13,456 nucleotides of DNA from Candidatus Eiseniibacteriota bacterium (GCA_020052115.1 JAGVPR010000082.1:1-13456), one strand, 5' to 3'; positions 1 to 7,184 are shown, numbered from the stretch's first letter. Numbers and translations are program-made. Notes: generated from the sequence alone by a model not told the origin.

Positions 1-228
1 CCGGCGCTCCATCACCGCCAGCACGACGGAAGCCGGCACGAACGCCGCGGCGCCCATCGCAACGAGCGCCGCCGGATGCGGCATGAGGAAACGTGACTCG
101 GCGAGCTTCCCGGCAAGGTAGACAAGCGGCGGCAAGACGACGCAGAGGGCAAGCCCGACGAAGCTCCGGCCCGGAAGCGACGGCATCGTTCGCGACGGAG
201 CGCTCCGACGCAGAGGGCGGCGCGGCAC
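1..228 (-). CDS. Unidentified membrane protein, N-terminal part (runs off left edge)
   Basis: An open frame runs from a GTG at 228 to the window edge, giving 76 residues. I chose the GTG because GGAG lies 5 nt upstream of it and it starts 11 nt after the ybeY stop. An in-frame ATG at 186 has no Shine-Dalgarno sequence. A basic N-terminus (about residues 3-13, RRPLRRSAPSR) precedes two hydrophobic stretches, roughly residues 23-40 and 54-74, so it is probably an inner-membrane protein with at least two spans. It is the last visible gene of the phoH-pgpH-ybeY operon. In other bacteria this position often holds a CorC/CBS protein, dgkA or another envelope gene, but the visible residues match none of these clearly. 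Function unknown. Confidence 0.6.
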   Translation of the reverse strand, partial: MPRRPLRRSAPSRTMPSLPGRSFVGLALCVVLPPLVYLAGKLAESRFLMPHPAALVAMGAAAFVPASVVLAVMERR

Positions 229-239
229 GGCGGCTCCGT

Positions 240-722
240 TCAGCGGCGGGCCGGACGGATCAGCTCACCGCCGAGCCCGGCCAGCTCTTCCAGATACTGC
301 TCCTCGCGCCCGCTCATGCGGTGCGCCTCGGCGGCCGAGATCTCGTGGTCGTATCCCAGAAGGTGCAGGAGTCCGTGCGCGAGTAGCCGCGCCAGCTCGC
401 GAGAGAGAGTCACGCCGTACTCCTCCGCCTGCGCCGCGGCGCGGTCCACGTTGACATAGACCTCGCCCAGATACCGCCCCGGAGGGTCCGCCTCGGGATC
501 GTCCGACAGGGGGAAGGCGAGCACGTCGGTCGGGCGGTCCATGCCGCGGAACCGGGCGTTCAGCTCACGCGAGTATGCGTCTTCGATGAAGACGATCCCG
601 ACCTCGTCCGCTTCCGCGCGCTCCCCTTCCAGGACGGCTCGCGCGAACTGACGTACGTTCTCGGGAAGGACTTCAATCCGCTTCTGGGCGTTTCCTAGGG
701 ATATCTCCACCGTTTCGCACAC
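240..722 (-). CDS. ybeY: Endoribonuclease YbeY (rRNA maturation factor)
   Basis: A 160-residue protein of normal length for YbeY, a zinc-dependent cytoplasmic endoribonuclease involved in 16S rRNA 3'-end maturation and ribosome quality control. The family signature is intact: HGLLHLLGYDH at residues 116-126 supplies the three metal-binding histidines (H116, H120, H126), and RFRGMDRPTDVLAFP at 57-71 contains the conserved arginine and PTDVLAFP core. The start is taken as GTG at 722, just after GGCAGG; another GTG at 710 is possible. The frame stays open upstream to 968, but that stretch is the wrong frame of pgpH and does not look like YbeY. The gene overlaps the 3' end of pgpH by 50 nt in another frame, suggesting coupled translation. 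The link to phoH is conserved in many bacteria (ybeZ-ybeY). Confidence 0.93.
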   Translation of the reverse strand: MCETVEISLGNAQKRIEVLPENVRQFARAVLEGERAEADEVGIVFIEDAYSRELNARFRGMDRPTDVLAFPLSDDPEADPPGRYLGEVYVNVDRAAAQAEEYGVTLSRELARLLAHGLLHLLGYDHEISAAEAHRMSGREEQYLEELAGLGGELIRPARR

Positions 723-2919
723 GGCCTGCCGCCGAACGCGGCAGAGCCGGCTCCTCGAAGGAGGCGGCCTGCGGATACTGCACGCGCCCGTGGAAGATCC
801 CGGTGAGGACCCGCACGAAGCTCTCGCGCACCCGCGCCAGCTCCTCGATCGTAAGGTTGCACAGATCGAGCTGCCCTTCGTTGACCCGCGCATCGAGGAT
901 CCGCTTGACGACGGCGCGGATACGGCTCGGTGTGGGCTCGATGAGCGCTCGCGAGGCCGCCTCGACACCGTCGGCCAGCATGAGGATCGCCGTCTCCTTC
1001 GATCGCGGCTTCGGACCGGGATACCGGTAATCCTGCTCGTCTATGGACGAGTCGCTTTCCAGCGCCTTGTGATAAAAGAACGACATCAGCGACGTGCCGT
1101 GGTGTTCGGGGATCGCGTCCACGAGAACCTGCGGCAACCGCTCCTTCTTGGCCAGGTCTATCCCTTCCTTCACGTGGGACTCGAGGATGAGGCAGCTCAT
1201 CGTCGGCGTCAGCTTCTCGTGCCGGTTCTTCATCCCGAGCGTCAGGTTCTCGACGAAGTACCCCGGCTTCTCGATCTTCCCGATGTCGTGGTAATAAGCC
1301 ATGACGCGTGCCAGGAGCGGATCGGCGCCAATCGCATCGGCCGCCGCTTCGGCGAGCTGGCCGACGACCATCGAGTGGTGATACGTGCCGGGCGCTTCGA
1401 TCATCATCCGCCGAAGCAGCGGCCGGTTCAGGTCCGCCAGCTCGAGCAGCGACACGTCGGTCGTCACGCTGAAGAGGCTCTCGATGACCGGCAGGATGAA
1501 CGACACGAGCACGACGGAGACGAAGCTCGCCGTGATCCCGGCGGCGCTGTCCTGCAAGAACCCGTGCAGCGTCCCGGCGTCCGCGAGGGCGACCGCGCCG
1601 AGCGAGGCGACGTAGGCCGCGGAGATGAAGAGGATCGAGCGATAGAAGTCGCGGCGGCGGCTGAGCTGACGCACGCTCAGGATCGCCGCGAACCCCGTGA
1701 GCGCTGCAACGAGGATGAAGGGCACGCCCAATCCGCCGAGAGCGCCGACGAGGAGCGCCAGCGTCAGCGTCACGAACACCGCCAGCGGGGCGTCGAGCAT
1801 CATCGCGACCAGGATCGGCGCGGCCGTCATCGGAATGAAGTAACTCGGGAGCCCGAGCGCGCCCAGCACCAGCGCCGCCCCGGCCAGTGTGATCGCGCCG
1901 GAAAACGCGAGGAGCACGATCATCGAGGTGTCGTCGAAGATCCTCGGCCGGTGCAGCCGCAGGAAGGCGGCGAAAGCCCCAGTGAGGAGGAGAGCGACGA
2001 GGAATCGGCCCAGGAGCGACTGCTGCGTTCTCCAGACGGGCGCTTGGCGCTGACGCATGGCGAGCGCGTAGTTCAGCGACTCCAGCTTCCGCGCATGCTC
2101 GGCGGTGATCTTGTCGTGCGCCGCGACGATCCTCTCGCCCTCGAGCACGAGCCCCTCGAAATCCGCCACGTTCTCGCGCGCCTGGCGCCGGAGGTGTTCC
2201 GTCTCGTCTCCGTTGAAGCGCAGGTTCGGCTCGACGAACTGCCAGGCCAGCTCGGCGGCCGCCTCTCCGCCGCGCCGCTTCGCCAGGACGCGCGCCTGCT
2301 CCACTCCCGGGATCTGCTGGGCGGGGAAGAGCGACTCGGCGGCTTCCCGCCGGATCGTCACGATCGGCGGCTCACCCGCGCGCTCGAGCGCCCGATCGTC
2401 GAGCACGCCCGTCTTGACGAGGCCCGCGAGGAAGTCGGAAAACACCCTCAAGACATCGTCTCGCCCTTGCGGCGCCAGCAACGCGTCGCGGGCCGCGTCG
2501 GTGAGCTGCACCGAGAGTTGGCCCAGCTTGAGTTCCTTCGCCCGCGACGAAAGGTCCCCGGCCTCGCGGATGCTCTCGACCTCGTCGCTGAAGGAGACGA
2601 ACCGTTCCGTCATGCGCCGCGCGGCCTGCCCGTCCCAGTCGAAGACCGGGGCCACCGCCGCCGCCGCTTCCGATCTCTCGCGCCGCAGCAGCGTGTCGTC
2701 CTTCAGGATCTTGAAATCGAACGGGGCGATCACGTCGTCTTTCTGGACCTCGCCCACGATGTAGCGCTCTCCCACCGGAGTCCCGCCCGTGGGAAACGCG
2801 AAGCAGGCCAGGATGACGAAGAGAAGCCCGGCCGCCGCGCGCACGGCACTCTGCATCGGCCGGCTGAGCGCCCGCGTCGGCAGAATCGGCAGACGCCGGG
2901 GGTGTCTTGCGGGTTTCAC
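673..2919 (-). CDS. pgpH: 7TM-HD family phosphodiesterase, PgpH-like (probable c-di-AMP hydrolase)
   Basis: A 748-residue membrane protein with the PgpH/YqfF layout. One N-terminal membrane segment (about 25-43) is followed by a large extracytoplasmic 7TMR-HDED region (about 50-300), a bundle of hydrophobic segments (about 303-481) and a C-terminal cytoplasmic HD domain (about 505-660). Metal and catalytic residues are present: H514-H515 in GTYHHSM, H544-D545 in YYHDIGK, H582, H606-H607 in PEHHGT and D650 in LADGVEA. Characterised PgpH proteins hydrolyse c-di-AMP to pApA; that this one does is inference from the family. The start is GTG at 2919, overlapping the phoH stop as GTGA, with GAAGGAG at 2928-2934, 8 nt upstream. 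The C-terminal 30 or so residues are polar and variable and overlap ybeY. Confidence 0.93.
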   Translation of the reverse strand: MKPARHPRRLPILPTRALSRPMQSAVRAAAGLLFVILACFAFPTGGTPVGERYIVGEVQKDDVIAPFDFKILKDDTLLRRERSEAAAAVAPVFDWDGQAARRMTERFVSFSDEVESIREAGDLSSRAKELKLGQLSVQLTDAARDALLAPQGRDDVLRVFSDFLAGLVKTGVLDDRALERAGEPPIVTIRREAAESLFPAQQIPGVEQARVLAKRRGGEAAAELAWQFVEPNLRFNGDETEHLRRQARENVADFEGLVLEGERIVAAHDKITAEHARKLESLNYALAMRQRQAPVWRTQQSLLGRFLVALLLTGAFAAFLRLHRPRIFDDTSMIVLLAFSGAITLAGAALVLGALGLPSYFIPMTAAPILVAMMLDAPLAVFVTLTLALLVGALGGLGVPFILVAALTGFAAILSVRQLSRRRDFYRSILFISAAYVASLGAVALADAGTLHGFLQDSAAGITASFVSVVLVSFILPVIESLFSVTTDVSLLELADLNRPLLRRMMIEAPGTYHHSMVVGQLAEAAADAIGADPLLARVMAYYHDIGKIEKPGYFVENLTLGMKNRHEKLTPTMSCLILESHVKEGIDLAKKERLPQVLVDAIPEHHGTSLMSFFYHKALESDSSIDEQDYRYPGPKPRSKETAILMLADGVEAASRALIEPTPSRIRAVVKRILDARVNEGQLDLCNLTIEELARVRESFVRVLTGIFHGRVQYPQAASFEEPALPRSAAGRVRNGGDIPRKRPEAD

Positions 2920-3914
2920 CGCGCGCTCTCCTTCGGCGCGCCCGGGGCGCCGTTCGCGCGGCCGTGCTCGTCGAAGGCGCGCACGATCTCGCGCACGAGC
3001 CGGTGCCGTACGACGTCCCTCTCGTCGAAGTAGACGAATTCGATGCCCCGGATCCCGCTGAGGATCTCCTGGATGCGCACGAGACCGGAGGCCTCGGGGT
3101 CCGCGAGGTCAATCTGCGTGATGTCGCCCGTGATGACCGCGCGCGATTCCGGCCCCAACCGCGTGAGGAACATCTTCATCTGCTTGACGGTCGTGTTCTG
3201 CGCCTCGTCGAGGATCACGAAGGCGCGGGAGAGCGTGCGCCCGCGCATGTAGGCGAGCGGCGCGATCTCGATGACGCCGAGCTGCACGAACCGCTGCAAC
3301 TTCTCGTAGCTGATCATGTCGCGGAGCGCGTCGTAGAGCGGCCTCAAGTACGGATCCACCTTCTCCTGCAAGTCGCCCGGAAGGAAGCCGAGGTTCTCCC
3401 CCGCCTCCACGGCGGGGCGCACCAGAAAGACGCGCTCGACGGACCGGTCCTTGAGCGCCTGGACCGCCATCGCGACCGCGAGATAGGTCTTTCCCGTGCC
3501 CGCGGGCCCGATGGAGAAGACGATCTCGTTGCGGCGGATCGCCTCGATATAGCGCGACTGCCCCCCGCTCTTCACGTTGATGACGCGCTTGTCGAAAGCG
3601 AATGTGATTTCGGCGGACTCCTCGCCCGGCGCCGCCGGTCCGGCGCGGTCGCCGTCGGGGCGTCCCAAGAGCTCCGCCACCTGGTCGCCCTCGATCGCCT
3701 GCCCGCGCTTCACGCGCTCGATGAGCTTCTCGAGAAGAGCGTGCGCTCGGGTTACGTCCTCGTCGGCGCCGCGAAGGCGAAGCTCCCCATCCCTCATGGT
3801 GATGCGAACGGGCAGGAGCTTCTCGATCTCACGGAGAACGCCGTCGTTTCGCCCGAGCAGACGGAGCGGGTCCACTCCCTCCATCGAGATGCGGCTGCGA
3901 ATGTCGTCGTTCAT
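2916..3914 (-). CDS. phoH: PhoH-like ATPase (YbeZ/PhoH family)
   Basis: A 332-residue cytoplasmic P-loop ATPase of usual PhoH length. An N-terminal KH-like region (about 10-70; VRITMRDGELRLRG at 36-49) precedes the ATPase core. Walker A is GPAGTGKT at 136-143 and Walker B is FVILDEAQN at 232-240; the family motifs LVRPAVEAGENLGFLPGD (164-181) and ITGDITQID (261-269) are present. PhoH proteins are thought to be RNA-linked ATPases or helicases that work with YbeY in rRNA metabolism; the exact activity here is not shown by sequence. The start ATG overlaps the upstream LysM gene stop as ATGA and has GGGGAGG at 3918-3924. The stop overlaps pgpH by 4 nt. The phoH-pgpH-ybeY order resembles the Firmicute arrangement more than the enterobacterial one, which lacks pgpH. 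Confidence 0.95.
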   Translation of the reverse strand: MNDDIRSRISMEGVDPLRLLGRNDGVLREIEKLLPVRITMRDGELRLRGADEDVTRAHALLEKLIERVKRGQAIEGDQVAELLGRPDGDRAGPAAPGEESAEITFAFDKRVINVKSGGQSRYIEAIRRNEIVFSIGPAGTGKTYLAVAMAVQALKDRSVERVFLVRPAVEAGENLGFLPGDLQEKVDPYLRPLYDALRDMISYEKLQRFVQLGVIEIAPLAYMRGRTLSRAFVILDEAQNTTVKQMKMFLTRLGPESRAVITGDITQIDLADPEASGLVRIQEILSGIRGIEFVYFDERDVVRHRLVREIVRAFDEHGRANGAPGAPKESAR

Positions 3915-4516
3915 GATCCTCCCCGGCCGGGAACCGCGGGCTCCGCGTTCCCGGGGATCGTCAACTCCAGCCCAACCGGAATCCGGTCCTCGTCGCGCAA
4001 CCGATCGCGGTTGGCGTCGCGGATCTCCGTCCAGCGCCTGCCGTCCCCCAAGAACTCCACGGCAATCTCCCAGAGCGAATCACCGGGCCGCACCACGTAC
4101 CGATCCGATGCCCCGGTGCGCGCCCCGCCCTCGGCCCCGCGGCGCGCGGCCAGATCCGCCTGGACCTTCAGGATCTCCGCCATCAGAAGCCGCGAACGCA
4201 CGGCGGCGGCGCGGGCCTGCTCGCCGACCTCGACTTTCTCGCGCTCCGCCCAATCCTCGCGCTCTCTCTGCAACTCGAATTCGTACGCCAGCTCGCCGCA
4301 GTACTCTTCCCTCTGCTCGTCGCTCAGATGGCGAAACTCCTCGCTCGAATAGTAATCGGCGCTCGCGACGTCCGCGCTCCGAAGCACCTTCCGGCCGCAG
4401 CCGGAAAGGACCGTCGCGGCCAGAGCGACGGCCGCCGCACCCACGAGCATCGGCCGGGCCATCCTCCCTATCATCGTCACCGGCGACCCCATGCCCACGA
4501 TCCGGCTAGCGGCCAT
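3911..4516 (-). CDS. LysM-domain lipoprotein
   Basis: A 201-residue protein with a lipoprotein signal: a basic N-terminus, a hydrophobic core (about 23-38) and the lipobox LSGC with C40 as the predicted lipidated cysteine. A charged, probably helical middle follows (about 57-125, rich in E, R and A). A C-terminal LysM domain lies at about 139-188 (RYVVRPGDSLWEIA, then ANRDRL and IPVGLELTIP), expected to bind peptidoglycan. The start is uncertain: ATG 4516 overlaps the preceding gene by 11 nt, while ATGs at 4492, 4474, 4462 and 4450 are in frame and still leave a signal peptide. The gene is coupled to phoH by an ATGA overlap. The partner and function beyond peptidoglycan contact are unknown. 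Confidence 0.85.
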   Translation of the reverse strand: MAASRIVGMGSPVTMIGRMARPMLVGAAAVALAATVLSGCGRKVLRSADVASADYYSSEEFRHLSDEQREEYCGELAYEFELQREREDWAEREKVEVGEQARAAAVRSRLLMAEILKVQADLAARRGAEGGARTGASDRYVVRPGDSLWEIAVEFLGDGRRWTEIRDANRDRLRDEDRIPVGLELTIPGNAEPAVPGRGGS

Positions 4517-4784
4517 CGGGGTTCTCTTCGGTCCCCAAATCGGGGCTCAGAGAGGCCAGCGAGTCGCGCCTGGCCTCAAGGATTGATATAAACCGTTGAA
4601 CCGAATCGCGTTGCGCGACAACAGGAGCGAGCGCCCTCTCGGCCTCATCCGCGGCGAAACGAGCCCCATCCACCTGCGACTCGGGGATACGGCACGGGGA
4701 CACGCCCGCGCACCCGGGCGCCATGAGGAAGATCGCGGCGAGAAGGAAGGGGGAAACGAAACACCGTAACGCTTTTTCTAACAT
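4506..4784 (-). CDS. Small probable lipoprotein with helical C-terminal region
   Basis: A 92-residue protein that I do not recognise. The N-terminus has a charged start (MLEKALR), a hydrophobic core (about 9-22) and APGC with C25 as a possible lipidation site. Proline at -2 and alanine at -3 make this an imperfect lipobox, so a plain secretory signal is also possible. The remaining residues (about 36-80) are alternating charged and hydrophobic and probably helical or coiled-coil, ending in an acidic polar tail. The ATG at 4784 has only a distant AAGG upstream, so the start is less secure than its neighbours. It is the first gene of the lipoprotein-phoH-pgpH-ybeY block and overlaps the next lipoprotein gene by 11 nt, suggesting the two envelope proteins are made together. 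Confidence 0.7.
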   Translation of the reverse strand: MLEKALRCFVSPFLLAAIFLMAPGCAGVSPCRIPESQVDGARFAADEAERALAPVVAQRDSVQRFISILEARRDSLASLSPDLGTEENPDGR

Positions 4785-4811
4785 GTAATTCGGAGGATCC
4801 TTCCGGGCCCT

Positions 4812-4841
4812 CGTCCGGTCGCCGAAGGGCGCCGCCGGACG
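4812..4841 (-). promoter_or_regulatory. Leader hairpin ahead of the small lipoprotein gene
   Basis: Arms 4812-4818 and 4835-4841 are perfect 7-nt complements (CGTCCGG with CCGGACG). Inside them, 4820-4823 pairs with 4828-4831 around a four-base loop, giving a nested stem. No T-run follows on the minus strand, so it is not a typical terminator. It starts about 9 nt after the predicted transcription start and ends 27 nt before the ATG, so it would form at the 5' end of the mRNA. GC-rich sequence forms such stems readily. Confidence 0.4.
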
Positions 4842-4856
4842 CTTCGCCTGCCCCGC

Positions 4857-4868
4857 ACTCTAGCACAG
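4857..4868 (-). promoter_or_regulatory. Candidate extended -10 promoter for the lipoprotein-phoH-pgpH-ybeY block
   Basis: On the minus strand the sequence GCCTGTGCTAGAGT contains a TG-N extended -10 with TAGAGT at 4862-4857. It shares GTGCTA with the stronger ptsN promoter in this window. No good -35 sits at 15-18 nt; GTGACG lies only 13 nt upstream. It falls in the 166-nt gap between aspS and the lipoprotein gene, where a promoter is expected. Confidence 0.35.
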
Positions 4869-4938
4869 GCCAGCCCGTCACGCCGCGATGGGTCCGCCGG
4901 GACGCCTCCGGAACCGCATCCGGTCCGAAACGACGCGC

Positions 4939-4950
4939 GGCGCCGGCGCC
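4939..4950. repeat. 12-nt GC palindrome abutting the aspS stop
   Basis: GGCGCCGGCGCC is fully self-complementary and directly follows the aspS stop codon. A second inverted repeat, CCGGA/TCCGG around positions 4909-4924, follows. Neither has a T-run, so they may act as mRNA 3'-end structures or may be chance in GC-rich sequence. I see no canonical terminator for aspS. Confidence 0.3.
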
Positions 4951-6729
4951 TCAAGGGGTGATGCGCACGTGCAGCTCGCGCAGGTCGTCCTCAGGAACCT
5001 CGGCGGGGCAGCCGTCCATCAGCGAAGCGGCGCGCGCGGTCTTCGGAAACGCCATCGTGTCGCGGATCGAATCCGACCCCGCGAACAGCATGATGATCCG
5101 GTCGAAGCCCAGCGCGATCCCGCCGTGCGGAGGCGCGCCGAACTGGAACGCCTTCAGCAAGAACCCGAACTTCTTCTCCGCCTCCTCCGCGCTCATCCCG
5201 ACCACCCGCATCACGCGCTCCTGGATATCGCGGCGGTGGATCCGGATGCTGCCCGATCCCAACTCCACCCCGGAGAGAACGAGATCGTAGAGCTGCGCGC
5301 GGACGCGCCCGGGGGCGCTCTCCAGAAACGGCAGGTCCTCCTCGAGCGGCATCGTGAACATGTGATGCGCCGGCGCCCACCGGCCGTGCTCCTCGTCCCG
5401 CTCGAAGAGCGGGAACTCGCGGACCCACAGAAGGCGATAGTCGAACCGATCGGGCTTGTACAGCGCATGGCCCACGGCAAGGCGCACGGCGCCGAGCGCC
5501 TTGCGCGCGACGTCCTTGCGGTCCGCGACGAAGAGCAGGAGGTCGCCCTCCTTCGCCCCCGTCGCCGCGACCACCGCCTCGCGCGCCGGCTCGAGGAACT
5601 TCCCCACGCCGGTCTCGAAGCCGCGCGCCGTCAGCTTCGCGCGCGCAAGCCCCTTCGCCCCGTAGCGCTTCGCCGTCTCCTCGATCCCGTCCACGGTCTG
5701 CCGCGACCACTCGGCGCAGCCCGGCGCCACGATGCAGCGCACCACGCCGCCGGAACCCACCGCCTCGCGGAAGATGCCGAAGTCCGTGGTCGCCGCGACC
5801 GCCGAGACGTCACGGATCTCGAGATCGAACCGGACATCCGGCTTGTCGCTCCCGTAACGGTCCATCGCCTCGTCGTAGCGAAGCCTCGGGAAAGGCCTTG
5901 GTATCTCGACGCCGCTCGCCTCACGCACCAAGTGGGCCATGAGCCCTTCCATGAGCCCGAAGATCTCATCCTCCGTGGTGAAGCTCATCTCGAGGTCTAT
6001 CTGCGTGAACTCAGGCTGCCGGTCGGCGCGTTGATCCTCGTCGCGCATGCACCGGGCGAGTTGGAAGTAGCGGTCGAAGCCGCACACCATGAGGAGCTGC
6101 TTGTAGAGCTGCGGCGACTGCGGGAGCGCGTAGAACTTGCCGGGGTGCAGGCGCGCCGGAACGATATAGTCGCGGGCCCCCTCGGGCGTCGGCTTCACCA
6201 TCATCGGCGTCTCGATCTCGAGGAACCCCTTCCCCGCGAGGAAAAGGCGCGTCTCGAGCGCCATCCGGTGCCGCAGCGCCAGGATCCGCTGCAGGGAGGG
6301 GCGCCGAAGGTCGAGGTAGCGGTATTCGAGACGCAGGTCCTCCGCGGCGTCGGTCTCGTCCTCGACGGCGAAGGGGGGTGTTTGCGCGCTGTTCAAGATG
6401 CGCAGGTCGCCCGCCGAGACTTCGATCTCGCCGGTGGCCAGCTGGCGGTTCACCATGTCGGCCGGCCGCTCGCCGACGAGCCCGCGCACCGCGACGACGA
6501 ACTCGCTCCTCAGGGCACGCGCCTTCTCGAGCATCGCCTCCGGCGCCGTCTCCGGGCGGAAGACCACCTGCGTCACGCCGTAGCGGTCGCGCAGATCAAC
6601 GAACAGCACGCCTCCGTGATCGCGGACGCGCTGGACCCACCCCATGAGAACCGCTTCGCTGCCGGCGTCGGCCTTGCCGAGCCCGCCGCATGTGTGCGTT
6701 CGCCGCCAGTCGCCGAGCGCCTCGAGCAT
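4951..6729 (-). CDS. aspS: Aspartyl-tRNA synthetase (bacterial type, possibly non-discriminating)
   Basis: A 592-residue cytoplasmic class II aminoacyl-tRNA synthetase, full length for the bacterial type. It has an N-terminal OB-fold anticodon-binding domain (about 1-105), the catalytic core and an inserted GAD-like domain (about 300-430). Motif 2 region MRDEDQRADRQPEFTQIDLE lies at 228-247 and motif 3 GIALGFDRIIMLFAG at 537-551, with R544. In the anticodon-binding domain the sequence RVRDHGG places histidine at residue 38, where E. coli has leucine (RRRDLGS). A histidine there is associated with AspRS that also charges tRNA-Asn, so a relaxed enzyme feeding GatCAB is possible but not proven. 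The ATG at 6729 is 4 nt after the vanZ stop with GAAGGGGG upstream, so the two are co-transcribed. Confidence 0.96.
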   Translation of the reverse strand: MLEALGDWRRTHTCGGLGKADAGSEAVLMGWVQRVRDHGGVLFVDLRDRYGVTQVVFRPETAPEAMLEKARALRSEFVVAVRGLVGERPADMVNRQLATGEIEVSAGDLRILNSAQTPPFAVEDETDAAEDLRLEYRYLDLRRPSLQRILALRHRMALETRLFLAGKGFLEIETPMMVKPTPEGARDYIVPARLHPGKFYALPQSPQLYKQLLMVCGFDRYFQLARCMRDEDQRADRQPEFTQIDLEMSFTTEDEIFGLMEGLMAHLVREASGVEIPRPFPRLRYDEAMDRYGSDKPDVRFDLEIRDVSAVAATTDFGIFREAVGSGGVVRCIVAPGCAEWSRQTVDGIEETAKRYGAKGLARAKLTARGFETGVGKFLEPAREAVVAATGAKEGDLLLFVADRKDVARKALGAVRLAVGHALYKPDRFDYRLLWVREFPLFERDEEHGRWAPAHHMFTMPLEEDLPFLESAPGRVRAQLYDLVLSGVELGSGSIRIHRRDIQERVMRVVGMSAEEAEKKFGFLLKAFQFGAPPHGGIALGFDRIIMLFAGSDSIRDTMAFPKTARAASLMDGCPAEVPEDDLRELHVRITP

Positions 6730-6733
6730 CGTG

Positions 6734-7156
6734 CTATCCCCCTTCCACCGGGGCCTCGCGCTTGCGCCGGCCGCGCGCCCGCGCGAGCCAGACCACGCAT
6801 TGCGAGAGGACGATCCCGCCGGTGTCCGCCAGGAAATCGGTCATGCTGCAGAAACGTCCCGGAACGGTCGCCTGGAGCCGCTCGTCGCCGGCGCCGATCG
6901 CCATCCCCAGGGCGATGCCGAGGAGCCACGGGCGCAATCCGCCGGACCCCGGCAGCGATGCGCGCGACGCCCGCGCGATCAGCAGGCCGAGCACGAAGTA
7001 CTGCGCGAAGTGCGCCGTCTTGTCGAAGGGCCCGAGCATGAGGCCCCCAGGCAGCCGGCTCCGCGACGAGAAGTAGAGGACCAGCATGATGTAGGCGACA
7101 ACCGGCAGCCAGTAGAGCGCGAACAGCCGGAAGGTGCGCGAGGGTCCAGAACTCAA
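6734..7156 (-). CDS. VanZ-like family membrane protein
   Basis: A 140-residue integral membrane protein with about four hydrophobic segments (about 10-30, 47-62, 76-90 and 108-124). VanZ-family hallmarks are DKTAHFAQYFVLG at 45-57 and GDERLQATVPGR near 90-101, followed by a membrane-face aspartate in SMTDFLADTGG. VanZ-like proteins are widespread small membrane proteins; apart from teicoplanin resistance in one enterococcal case their biochemical role is unknown. The start is TTG at 7156, supported by GGAGGA at 7165-7170, 8 nt upstream; the first in-frame ATG would cut into the first membrane segment. The stop is 4 nt before aspS, so it shares a transcript with that housekeeping gene. A resistance role is not implied. 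Confidence 0.85.
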   Translation of the reverse strand: MSSGPSRTFRLFALYWLPVVAYIMLVLYFSSRSRLPGGLMLGPFDKTAHFAQYFVLGLLIARASRASLPGSGGLRPWLLGIALGMAIGAGDERLQATVPGRFCSMTDFLADTGGIVLSQCVVWLARARGRRKREAPVEGG

Positions 7157-7184
7157 GAAACCGTTCCTCCGAGCGTAGCCGCGG

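Noticed and set aside
723..968. N-terminal extension of ybeY to 968
   Set aside because: This stretch is the wrong frame of pgpH, is Ser/Arg-rich and does not fit YbeY, which is complete from 722.
790..3033. 747-codon open frame on the plus strand, opposite pgpH
   Set aside because: It is the antisense of a well-supported gene; the translation is dominated by Arg, His, Asp and Glu with no domain or membrane pattern. Long antisense frames are expected in GC-rich coding DNA.
2907..4352. 481-codon plus-strand frame opposite phoH and the LysM gene
   Set aside because: Antisense shadow; no motif and no plausible ribosome binding site context compared with the coupled minus-strand genes.
4991..5710. 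239-codon minus-strand frame inside aspS
   Set aside because: Alternative frame of aspS with Gly/Arg/Ala-rich, motif-free translation.
4888..7041. 717-codon open frame on the plus strand, opposite aspS and the vanZ-like gene
   Set aside because: Same composition bias, no recognisable motif, and it covers the reverse of two real genes and the gap beside them.
7154..7156. VanZ-like gene as an antibiotic resistance determinant
   Set aside because: There are no vanR/S/H/A/X-type neighbours, and most VanZ-like proteins have no shown resistance role; here it is paired with aspS.
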